From Verrucomicrobiales bacterium (GTDB lineage Bacteria > Verrucomicrobiota > Verrucomicrobiia > Limisphaerales > CAIMTB01): 54,455 nucleotides of DNA. A program made the position numbers and the translations under genes. Below, piece by piece: positions 18,650 through 25,756 of the stretch. Position 1 is the first letter of the stretch, and every line of letters starts with the position of its first letter. The stretch lies in the NCBI GenBank assembly GCA_016795425.1, contig JAEUHG010000147.1, forward strand, positions 1 to 54,455, in the 5' to 3' direction. A model generated the notes under the pieces. It saw only the letters and a program-made list of their open reading frames with translations. It was not told where the DNA came from and did no database searches.

Positions 18650-19162
18650 ATGACCCTGCCCCATAAGATCTCCACGTTGCTGTACGTCTTCGATGTCGAG
18701 GACCGCGTGCTCCTGCTGCAACGTCACCGCGAGCCCAATCGAGGTCTGTGGAGCCCTCCCGGCGGGAAACTCATGACCGCGATGGGCGAATCGCCGTACG
18801 CGTGCGCCCAGCGCGAAGCGGCTGAGGAAATGGGCCTCGACGTCCCCTTGTCGCATCTGCATCTCACCGGACTCATCAGCGAGGCCGGTTACCAGGGAAC
18901 CGCGCATTGGCTGATGTTCCTTTTTGAAATCCGCCAGCGCCTCGACCGCACGCCACCCGACATCGAGGAAGGTCGATTCCGGCTTTTTCATCGAGAGGAG
19001 GTGGCGGCATTGCCGATTCCCGCGACGGATCGCGAACGGATTTGGCCTTGGTTTTGGGAACATCGCGGGGGTTTTTTTTCGGCGCATTGCGCCTGCAACT
19101 CCGCCGAGTCAACGCAATGGACCTTGGAGGAAAGCCTGCCTGTTCGGGATTCCCATGGATGA
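18650..19162 (+). CDS. Nudix hydrolase
   Basis: The ATG at 18650 follows a strong GGAGG five bases upstream; a GTG at 18629 is the alternative. The 170-residue protein carries a Nudix box beginning at GGKLMTAMGES and ending REAAEEMG. The spacing between the first Gly and the first Glu is two residues longer than the canonical GX5E, while the E-x7-REUXEE part is intact. Such loops occur in a subset of MutT-like proteins. Nudix enzymes hydrolyse nucleoside diphosphates linked to X; the substrate here is not predictable, though an 8-oxo-dGTPase-like role is plausible. The gene overlaps the start of tadA by 8 bases. Confidence 0.87.
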   Translation: MTLPHKISTLLYVFDVEDRVLLLQRHREPNRGLWSPPGGKLMTAMGESPYACAQREAAEEMGLDVPLSHLHLTGLISEAGYQGTAHWLMFLFEIRQRLDRTPPDIEEGRFRLFHREEVAALPIPATDRERIWPWFWEHRGGFFSAHCACNSAESTQWTLEESLPVRDSHG

Positions 19163-19649
19163 CGTCTCCATCGATCTGGCCAGCGACAGCTACTTCATGG
19201 GAGAAGCCTTGCGTCAGGCGACGCGGGCCTTTGAAGCAGGCGAGGTTCCCGTCGGCGCCGTGATCGTGCGGGATGGACGCATCATCGCCCGCGCCTACAA
19301 CCAGGTGGAACTTTTGAAGGACGCGACGGCGCATGCGGAGATGCTGGCCATCACCCAGGCCGAGGCGGCCGTGGGGGATTGGCGCTTGAACGAATGCACC
19401 CTCTACGTCACCAAGGAGCCGTGCCCCATGTGCGCCGGTGCCATGGTGCATGCCCGCCTCGGACGAGTGGTGTTCGGGGCACCGGATCCCAAGTCGGGGT
19501 GCGCGGGCGGGGTGTTGAACCTACTTCAGTTCGCGGCGTTCAATCACCGCTGCGACCTCGCCTCGGGCATTCGCGAGGACGAATGCCGGTCCCTGCTGCG
19601 CGCATTCTTTCTCCAACGACGTGCCGCGAAGGACGCCGGCAATGGTTGA
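19155..19649 (+). CDS. tadA: tRNA-specific adenosine deaminase
   Basis: TadA converts A34 of tRNA-Arg(ACG) to inosine. The ATG at 19155 (MDDVSIDLAS) overlaps the Nudix stop and gives a 164-residue protein of normal length. The zinc and catalytic motif HAEM is at about residue 59, and PCPMCAGAM at about 90, with the usual spacing. VPVGAVIV and the C-terminal FFLQRRAAK segment also fit TadA rather than other cytidine deaminase-fold enzymes. A tRNA-Arg(ACG) gene is not in the window. Confidence 0.92.
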   Translation: MDDVSIDLASDSYFMGEALRQATRAFEAGEVPVGAVIVRDGRIIARAYNQVELLKDATAHAEMLAITQAEAAVGDWRLNECTLYVTKEPCPMCAGAMVHARLGRVVFGAPDPKSGCAGGVLNLLQFAAFNHRCDLASGIREDECRSLLRAFFLQRRAAKDAGNG

Positions 19650-19688
19650 GATCGGGCTCCCCCTGGCAAACCGTTGATCCCCTCAAAT

Positions 19689-20153
19689 ATGAGCGAATTC
19701 TCTCACTTGGATGCGCGCGGCGAGGCGCGGATGGTGGATGTCTCACAAAAACCTGCCGTCCGGCGCGAGGCGGTGGCCACCGGCAGCCTGCGCATGCAAC
19801 CCGAGACTCTGGCGAAGATCACCGCCAACGAAATTGCCAAAGGGAATGTGCTCGCCACCGCCCGCATCGCTGGAATCCAAGCCGCCAAGCGAACGGGCGA
19901 GCTGATCCCGTTGTGCCATCCCTTGGGCCTGACGCATTGCTCCGTCGACTTTGAGTGGGGGCCGGCGCAGGACCGGATCCTGATTACCGCAGTGGCTCGA
20001 ACGGTGGGGCCGACAGGCGTGGAGATGGAGGCATTGACCGCAGTGGCGGTGGCTGCGTTGACCATCTACGACATGTGCAAAGCGGTGGATAAGGGGATGG
20101 TGATGGAGGAAGTCCGGTTGATTCGGAAGTTGAAGGAGCCTTTGACGTCCTGA
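19689..20153 (+). CDS. moaC: Cyclic pyranopterin monophosphate synthase
   Basis: MoaC acts with MoaA on GTP in the first step of molybdenum cofactor synthesis. The ATG at 19689 (MSEFSHLDAR) gives 154 residues, the usual length. Signatures are FSHLD at the N-terminus, MVDVSQK, LIPLCHPL, GVEMEALTA and YDMCKAVDKGM, which contains the catalytic Asp and Lys. No other moa or moe gene is present in the window. It is the last gene of the housekeeping run; a dense G tract begins 6 bases after its stop. Confidence 0.94.
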   Translation: MSEFSHLDARGEARMVDVSQKPAVRREAVATGSLRMQPETLAKITANEIAKGNVLATARIAGIQAAKRTGELIPLCHPLGLTHCSVDFEWGPAQDRILITAVARTVGPTGVEMEALTAVAVAALTIYDMCKAVDKGMVMEEVRLIRKLKEPLTS

Positions 20154-20708
20154 CACGCGGGGGGGGGGCGGGGGCGGGGGCTACGGGCGCGGTGCTGAGG
20201 GGGTCGCGGTCGAGCGAGTTGTGGACATCCTTGTGGGCATTCGAAGACGCTATCCCACATCCTGTGCGTAAATATTGTGTAACGATCGTTGCGTTTTACT
20301 CTGGTGAATTTGCTTATGCTGTTTCTACAATACTCCGGATGCTTTCAGGGGCGTATGTGAAAATATTTACAAATTTCCTGTAAGATTTCGGGCACATCTT
20401 ACGTTTTCCGCAGTGAAGTTCGCCGTTCGCGGGTGGGAAGGCATGATTGGGCGACCGACGAGTGGGTCTGGAATGGGCCTGCTGTGTTTGTAAAATGTTG
20501 GTCATCATGCGGTTGGTTATTGGGTGGATGGGGCCTGCGGTGGCACGGTGTCAAGGAGGAGGAGTTGAAGGCGCAAGGCAGGGTCGTTCGGTGAGGAGCG
20601 GCATTGCGTTGAGCCGAGGGGAAGCGTGGGTAATGCGCAGAACGGAGTCTTCGGGACTTCGAGATCTCTGCGGAGATGGAACTGTTGGTTTAGCCGTTGG
20701 TGAGCAGG
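20154..20708. other. Gene-poor region with G tract, AT-rich segment and short inverted repeats
   Basis: No convincing coding frame was found in these 555 bases. It starts with G runs of 10, 5 and 5 at 20159-20180. Bases 20250-20410 are much more AT-rich than the surroundings and contain the palindrome AACGATCGTT at 20281-20290. They also hold the pair GTAAATATT (20268) and AATATTTAC (20362) and the pair GTAAGAT/ATCTTAC (20380-20402) followed by GTTTT. The rest is GC-rich with short overlapping frames on both strands. A regulatory region, a decayed gene or an acquired fragment are all possible. Confidence 0.5.
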
Positions 20709-20978
20709 ATGAGTTTGCGAATCGACAACGACATGGAGATGCCGGCAGCGCATGGGGCGCTGGCGCATCCCGACACCTTGCTGACATGGCTCTGCCCGGA
20801 GGGGACGACCCGGGCAGTGGCCTGTTTTGAGTACATTGGGAGAACGGCGTTAGTGCTTCGCGGTCCCTATACGGGACAGCGATATTGGTTTAAGGGCCCC
20901 GGGGCGCGGTTATGCGTCGATGCGCGGGATCAACATGCACTTTCAGCCGTTCCAGTACTCCGGTTGGTGGGCGGTTGA
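20709..20978 (+). CDS. Small hypothetical protein of a type seen in mobile DNA
   Basis: The 89-residue frame (MSLRIDNDME) contains ALVLRGPYTGQRYWFKGPG followed by VDARDQHALSAVP. This pattern resembles small uncharacterised proteins I associate with phages and plasmids, where a G-P-x-T-G-x-x-Y turn precedes a 'VDPRDAPxLxxVP' segment. The similarity is from memory and moderate. Later ATG codons at 20730 and 20736 could be the start. It lies alone after a gene-poor stretch, and a perfect hairpin at 21001-21036 follows 22 bases downstream. Function unknown. Confidence 0.5.
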   Translation: MSLRIDNDMEMPAAHGALAHPDTLLTWLCPEGTTRAVACFEYIGRTALVLRGPYTGQRYWFKGPGARLCVDARDQHALSAVPVLRLVGG

Positions 20979-21000
20979 TGCCCTGGCATTGAGGTAGATG

Positions 21001-21036
21001 AAGCTCCAAGGTCCGGAGGTCCGGACCTTGGAGCTT
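21001..21036. terminator. Perfect 36-nt palindrome (16-bp stem, 4-nt loop)
   Basis: The arm AAGCTCCAAGGTCCGG (21001-21016) and its exact reverse complement (21021-21036) are separated by AGGT. There is no U-run afterwards on the + strand, so a classical intrinsic terminator is not fully satisfied. It sits between the small gene ending at 20978 and the TcdA start at 21071, where it could end transcription, protect an mRNA end, or be a REP-like or protein-binding palindrome. Confidence 0.6.
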
Positions 21037-21070
21037 GACCCCGTACCGTTCAAAACGTCTGGGTTTTCCC

Positions 21071-21892
21071 ATGTCCGAGGATTTCTCGACTCGGTTCGCA
21101 GGGATTGCCCGGTTGGTGGGAGCGCCGGCTCTGGAACGCCTCCGTGAAGCACACGTTGCCGTGGTGGGCTTGGGTGGAGTTGGGTCGTGGACCGTGGAAG
21201 CGCTGGCCCGATCCGGCATTGGCACCCTGACCTTGATCGATCTCGACGAAGTCTGTCTGAGCAACGTCAACCGTCAGCTGCCGGCACTCGACGGCGCTTT
21301 CGGGATGTTCAAGGCCGAGGTCCTGGCCGATCGAGTCCGCCGCATTCATCCTGCGTGCCGGGTGTTGCCGGTCCTTGATTTCTTCACCGAATCCAGTGCG
21401 GACCGACTGTTGGGAGGTGGTTTTCATGCCGTTGTCGATGCCATCGATGCGGTCGGCAACAAGGCCCGATTACTAGCGGCTTGCCGTTCCCGAAACATAC
21501 CGGTGATCGCCTGCGGCGGGGCCGGGGGGCGGACCGATCCGACTCGCTTGCGATGTGTCGATTTGTCCGATGCGTCGCAGGACCGGCTCTTGTCGGCGGT
21601 TCGAAAGCAGTTGCGTCGGGAGTTCGGCTTTCCCGCGGCGGGGCAACCCATGGGTATCCCCTGTGTGGTCTCTTCGGAACCCGCGATCTCCCCGCCGGAT
21701 TCGTTGTCGGATTGCCAGGTGGGTGTTGACCCCGAGATTCCGCCGGACAAACAACCGCGAGGACGACGTCTCGGGTGCGACGCGGGCTATGGTTCGGCGA
21801 CCTTTGTCACCGGCGCCTTCGGATTCGCGGCCGCGGCTTGGGTGGTACGTGAACTGACGCGTTCCCGGGATTCGGCGTCGACTCGGACTTGA
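21071..21892 (+). CDS. tcdA: tRNA threonylcarbamoyladenosine dehydratase (TcdA/CsdL, E1-like)
   Basis: TcdA uses ATP to cyclise t6A at position 37 of tRNAs. The ATG at 21071 (MSEDFSTRFA) gives 273 residues, the expected size. The E1-like Rossmann motif is AVVGLGGVGSWTVEALARSGIG. IDLDEVCLSNVNRQ follows, and DAIDAVGNKA matches the conserved Asp segment. The ending YGSATFVTGAFGF is characteristic of TcdA and separates it from ThiF and MoeB, as does the absence of CxxC zinc pairs. A segment around residues 195-235 looks more variable than usual. It is convergent with the CotH gene, the stops being one base apart. Confidence 0.88.
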   Translation: MSEDFSTRFAGIARLVGAPALERLREAHVAVVGLGGVGSWTVEALARSGIGTLTLIDLDEVCLSNVNRQLPALDGAFGMFKAEVLADRVRRIHPACRVLPVLDFFTESSADRLLGGGFHAVVDAIDAVGNKARLLAACRSRNIPVIACGGAGGRTDPTRLRCVDLSDASQDRLLSAVRKQLRREFGFPAAGQPMGIPCVVSSEPAISPPDSLSDCQVGVDPEIPPDKQPRGRRLGCDAGYGSATFVTGAFGFAAAAWVVRELTRSRDSASTRT

Positions 21893-21893
21893 A

Positions 21894-23465
21894 CTAAAGT
21901 TTCGGCATGGCAGCGCCTTTGACTTCAGGCAGTCCCAGAAGGTAGTCGCGCCGTTGCACAACGAAGGTCTTCAGGCTGGTGGTTTTCCGGGGACCACGAA
22001 AACCCTGTTCGATGAAGTCTTCGGTCACGCCCTTGGAGAAGGCATCGACGGAATAGAGGCGATGCACGTCGTTCCGAACGTCCGCAGCAATCTGGCTTTG
22101 GTATTGTTCAGCCAACGGTGCCACCTTCGACCAATCGAGCCATTTCTCGGAGATCGTGCGAACCACGCCGAGGTACCGTGAGCGCAGGTTGGGAACGGCC
22201 AGCAATCGCCCGAGCAGCGGTTTGTTGGCATCTTCACTGCCGGCGAAGGGACTCAGTTCCATCGGTCGCCCATCCTCGCCGCCCCGCCACCCGGGACCGT
22301 CGGGAGCGCGGAAGGTCTCGTTGGCATCGTGAGGGATCAGGTGAAAGCGACCTTGGGAGTCGCAGTAAAGATTGTAATCGCTCGACCGGATCCAATAGCC
22401 GTCGCAGTTGATGAGGACGTTCTCCAGGGCAAGAAACCGCAGGGCCCCGTCCAGGTTTAGGATCGGTTCGAGGGCCTTCTCCAGTTCTGGGATCGGCGTC
22501 TCGGTCAGGACCCGGCATAGGCGGATGAGCTTGGTCCACGAGTCCGTTTTGTCGGCCGATTTGATTTCATAATGGCGGCGGTATGGAGCGATTTCCTCGC
22601 CGAGGTAGCTCAGCCCTCCGTTGCCTCGCGGGCTTCCAGGCACCTTCCAACGCGCCCCTTCGCGGGTCCCGAAATGTGCGTGCACGAAATCCGCGTTGAA
22701 CTGCTCCGCGTTGACATAAATCCCCCAGTTCTCCCCGTTGATCACCACCCGCACGTGATTGGCTTGTGGCGCGGGAAGGAATTCCCGTGCCACCTGATAA
22801 TAGAGAATCGATCTCAGGAAGGTTGGGTCGGTGTGTGAATTGAGAAGGTTCAATGTCCGATAGCCGCCCAGTCGCTGATCCTTCTTGGCGAAGTCGAGGG
22901 AAAGGTTGAGCGATCGTTTGCGCCCTTCACCCACAGTGAAAAAGGAGGAGGCCCCACGGTACCGAACTCCTACGTCCACGTAGGTCTTGCCGTCGACGAC
23001 CAGCTTCGCAGGCACTTCGACGTCGGTGTGATAGAAGTCACTGAGTTCCTTCTCCCAGTCGGCGGATTCAAACTCGATGAACAAGGTTCGCACGGCTTTC
23101 GGATCATAAAGCGGCGCATCCGGGAGGGACGGAACCTCCGATGGCGTGAGGCGTTGTGCCTTAGCCGGAAGGTCCGCTGGCAACTGGTCACGACCGCGTG
23201 CTCCGCCTGGCGGGCCGGGTCGGCGTGGTCCGCGGCCTTCCGCCGCTTCGGTGGCGAGGAAATGTCGCGCTTCCTGGCGTTCGGAGCGGTTCAGGCGCTT
23301 ATCGCCATCACGATCAAAGCGCTCGACCAGGGGTGTTTCAACCGGTGGCCCCCCGAAACCGCCTCGATTGGCTCCTGGGCCCGCGGGTTGACCGTGAACG
23401 GCGAGACTGGATGCAACCAGTGCCAACGACGCGTAAAGACGGCAGTTCCGGCATGAGGGGCGCAT
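21894..23465 (-). CDS. Secreted CotH-kinase family protein with EF-hand
   Basis: The ATG at 23465 (MRPSCRNCRL) opens a signal peptide ending near VHGQ. The 523-residue product has an EF-hand-like calcium loop, DRDGDKRLNRSE (about residues 51-62), in a Pro/Gly/Arg-rich linker, then a CotH domain from about 120. Recognisable CotH elements are VGVRYRGASS, KRSLNLSLDF, VVINGENWGIYVN and the metal-binding IPHDANETF near residue 370. CotH proteins are atypical secreted kinases that phosphorylate surface proteins in spore formers; the role in this lineage is unknown. Large secreted CotH proteins with EF-hands are common in Verrucomicrobiota and Planctomycetota. Confidence 0.88.
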   Translation of the reverse strand: MRPSCRNCRLYASLALVASSLAVHGQPAGPGANRGGFGGPPVETPLVERFDRDGDKRLNRSERQEARHFLATEAAEGRGPRRPGPPGGARGRDQLPADLPAKAQRLTPSEVPSLPDAPLYDPKAVRTLFIEFESADWEKELSDFYHTDVEVPAKLVVDGKTYVDVGVRYRGASSFFTVGEGRKRSLNLSLDFAKKDQRLGGYRTLNLLNSHTDPTFLRSILYYQVAREFLPAPQANHVRVVINGENWGIYVNAEQFNADFVHAHFGTREGARWKVPGSPRGNGGLSYLGEEIAPYRRHYEIKSADKTDSWTKLIRLCRVLTETPIPELEKALEPILNLDGALRFLALENVLINCDGYWIRSSDYNLYCDSQGRFHLIPHDANETFRAPDGPGWRGGEDGRPMELSPFAGSEDANKPLLGRLLAVPNLRSRYLGVVRTISEKWLDWSKVAPLAEQYQSQIAADVRNDVHRLYSVDAFSKGVTEDFIEQGFRGPRKTTSLKTFVVQRRDYLLGLPEVKGAAMPKL

Positions 23466-23590
23466 GATGGGAGTAAGGACGCCGATTGGTTTGCCAAGGA
23501 TACACGACGAAGGCAATCCGCATGGGCTCGCGCGTGGCACCCAGGCGTTCCAGGTTTTGCCTTTGACGGCGGGATTCGCTTTGCTCGGGC

Positions 23591-24406
23591 GTGGCCAAGC
23601 CACCGTACATCGAGTTAGGTCACGGCCGTGAAGCGGAGCGGATCCCGATTCTGTACGAGGATCGATCGGTGATTGCCATCGACAAGCCGCGCGGCTGGAT
23701 GCTGGTTCCGTTCACCTGGCAGCGCACCTCGAGGAACCTGCAGGCCGCCATTCAATCCTCGATTGGTGCCGGCGCTTTTTGGGCCCGTTGCCGCCAGGTT
23801 CGCTTTCTTCGGTATGTGCATCGCCTGGACGCCGACACCACCGGCATCCTCCTCTTTGCGCGTTCACCCGGCGCCGTCGAGAGTCTGGGTGACCTGTTCG
23901 AATCCCGGCGCATGGAGAAACGCTACCTCGCCGTCGCAGTCGGCCAGCCGAAGGCCGAGCAATGGACGTGCCGAATGAGTCTGGCCAAAGACCCGCAGAA
24001 CGTTTCCCGGATGCGCGTGGACGCCCGCGACGGCAAGGAGGCCGAGACCCACTTCCGAGTATTGGCTCGGGATGGCGCGCGGGTGCTCATCGAAGCCCGA
24101 CCCTACACCGGGCGCACCCATCAGATTCGCGTCCACCTCGCTGAGTCAGGATTGCCGATACTGGGCGACGTCCTCTACGGGATCAGGTCCGAAGAGCCGC
24201 TGGCTTTGCGCGCCGTCGAACTTCGCTACACCGATCCTTTTGGGCGGCGACCGGTTCGAATCCGGGCACCCATCGATACCTTCCTGGCTGACTATGGCTT
24301 TGAGGTGCCGCCGGCCTCTGGAGAATCCGAGGAAGCGGCGCCCGGGAATTTGCCAGACCGTTCCAATTCGATGAGCAGACGTTTTCGCCACACCCCTCCG
24401 CCATAG
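23591..24406 (+). CDS. RluA-family pseudouridine synthase
   Basis: The protein of 271 residues starts at a GTG at 23591. It contains the catalytic HRLDADTTG motif (Asp80), the ENDRSVIAIDKP-like segment LYEDRSVIAIDKPRG, and RPYTGRTHQIRVHL, all typical of RluA/RluC/RluD enzymes that isomerise uridine in rRNA or tRNA. No N-terminal S4 domain is seen, so it is closer to the RluA/TruC type. No clear ribosome-binding site is visible. Its last 115 bases overlap the convergent ada gene; the overlapping C-terminal tail is low-complexity and outside the catalytic core. Confidence 0.88.
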   Translation: MAKPPYIELGHGREAERIPILYEDRSVIAIDKPRGWMLVPFTWQRTSRNLQAAIQSSIGAGAFWARCRQVRFLRYVHRLDADTTGILLFARSPGAVESLGDLFESRRMEKRYLAVAVGQPKAEQWTCRMSLAKDPQNVSRMRVDARDGKEAETHFRVLARDGARVLIEARPYTGRTHQIRVHLAESGLPILGDVLYGIRSEEPLALRAVELRYTDPFGRRPVRIRAPIDTFLADYGFEVPPASGESEEAAPGNLPDRSNSMSRRFRHTPPP

Positions 24407-25410
24407 CCCGTCAGGCTGCCATCTTTGCCGATGACGCGGTGGCAGGGGATGACGATGCATATCCTGTTCATTCCATTGGCACGGGCAACGGCTCGTTGGG
24501 CCGTGGGTTGTCCGATGCGAAGGGCCAGTTCGTCGTACGAAAGAGTGGTGCCGTGGGGAATGCGCATCAGTTCGGTCCAGACCTTCTTTTGGAAGTCAGT
24601 GCCTCGCGAGAGGACGGGAGTGTCGAAGCGCTTTCGGGTGCCGTCGAAGTATTCCCCGAGCTCGCGGCGAATCTGGTCGAGCCATCGATTCCGGCCGGGA
24701 ACAACCGCGGTTCCGAACAGTTTCTGCAACGTCTTCAAGTTGCTCGGCAGCATGCGGCGGTCGGAGAATTCCAGGAGACAGAGTCCATCCTCGTTGGCCC
24801 CCGCCAACAGCGGACCTATGGGGCTTTCGAAAAGGTCGAGCACCACAGGTTTAAGCTCGTCGTCAGCCCGCGCGCGGCCGGGCGCTTCACCAAAGGTGCG
24901 CGCAAAGGCGTCGCGGAACCCGCTGTGCGATTCGTAGGCCGAGTCAAAGATCGCGTCGTCGACGGAACCACCCTCCTTCAGTCGAGTGAACGCCTGAGCC
25001 AATCGCTGTCCACGGCACCAGGCGGAGAAGCTCATGCCGTAATGCTGTTGGAACCACCGGCGGGCTCGCTCCGGGGTGACATTCAGGGCGGCCAGGTCCG
25101 CGGCGTCGGGCACCGTTCCTGGCGCCGCTTCCACCTTCGCCATGAGGGCCGCCACCCATTCCGGCGGTTTGCCTCCCGCTTCGAGGGGATGACACCGCTT
25201 GCAGGGTCGATATCCAGCGTCAAGGCATTCAGGAATGGTACCAAGGAACTCGGTATTCTCGGGTAAGGGCCGCGAGGGACAAGATGGACGGCAGAAGATG
25301 CCGGTGGTGCGAACCGCGACGTAAAAGACCCCGTCGAATTCGGCGTCCTTGTTGGCGAAAGCACGCTCCATCACCGCGCGGGGTGGGAGGAGACTCGGCG
25401 TGTGGTTCAT
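24292..25410 (-). CDS. ada: Ada: bifunctional DNA-methylation repair protein and activator
   Basis: I use the ATG at 25410 (MNHTPSLLPP); a GTG at 25473 would add 21 residues. The 372-residue protein has the Ada zinc domain with Cys40, Cys44, Cys70 and Cys73 (FCRPSCPSR and CKRC). Cys40 accepts methyl groups from phosphotriesters. An AraC-type helix-turn-helix region follows (about 80-180), then the O6-methylguanine methyltransferase domain with the active-site IPCHRVIG (Cys323). Transfer of methyl to the first domain normally turns Ada into an activator of the adaptive response. No alkA or alkB is adjacent. The 3' end overlaps the convergent RluA-family gene. Confidence 0.93.
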   Translation of the reverse strand: MNHTPSLLPPRAVMERAFANKDAEFDGVFYVAVRTTGIFCRPSCPSRPLPENTEFLGTIPECLDAGYRPCKRCHPLEAGGKPPEWVAALMAKVEAAPGTVPDAADLAALNVTPERARRWFQQHYGMSFSAWCRGQRLAQAFTRLKEGGSVDDAIFDSAYESHSGFRDAFARTFGEAPGRARADDELKPVVLDLFESPIGPLLAGANEDGLCLLEFSDRRMLPSNLKTLQKLFGTAVVPGRNRWLDQIRRELGEYFDGTRKRFDTPVLSRGTDFQKKVWTELMRIPHGTTLSYDELALRIGQPTAQRAVARANGMNRICIVIPCHRVIGKDGSLTGYGGGVWRKRLLIELERSGKFPGAASSDSPEAGGTSKP

Positions 25411-25756
25411 GGGGGCGAGGTCGCGCTCGAGCGTGAGAGTCGTCACGCCCCTCAAAGTATCACGTCGCGCCACCGAAAAAGCGACGCGACATTTTGGTGG
25501 GGCGAGGAGGGGAATGTGTTCCTCGCGGAGCCGCCGAGGTCAGGGGAAGTTCGGAGAAGGCAGAAGGTCGGGGGCATCGTTCAGATCTCTGCAGTCCAGG
25601 AATGCCTCCCCTTCCTTTGCCGGCCGCGTTGCGGTCTTGGTCACCAAAATCGGTGGTCCACCGACCCGATTCCGGTTTCAATGTAGCCGTAGGACGCGTT
25701 TCTGACACAGGTCTCCGCGACGGTGGCCGGCCGGGATCGCGTCGTGCCTTTGATCC
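25411..25756. other. Intergenic region between divergent ada and SDR genes
   Basis: These 346 bases must hold the divergent promoters for ada and for the gene at 25757. No clear -35/-10 pair or Ada box was recognised. A short palindrome TCGGTGG-T-CCACCGA lies around 25650. No coding frame is convincing. Confidence 0.45.

Noticed and set aside
20447..20830. 127-codon open frame
   Set aside because: It has no start context, overlaps a more plausible small gene and has low-quality Gly/Arg composition.
24253..24263. GGTTCGAATCC, a tRNA T-loop-like string
   Set aside because: It is in the coding part of the RluA-family gene and no cloverleaf or CCA end can be built around it.
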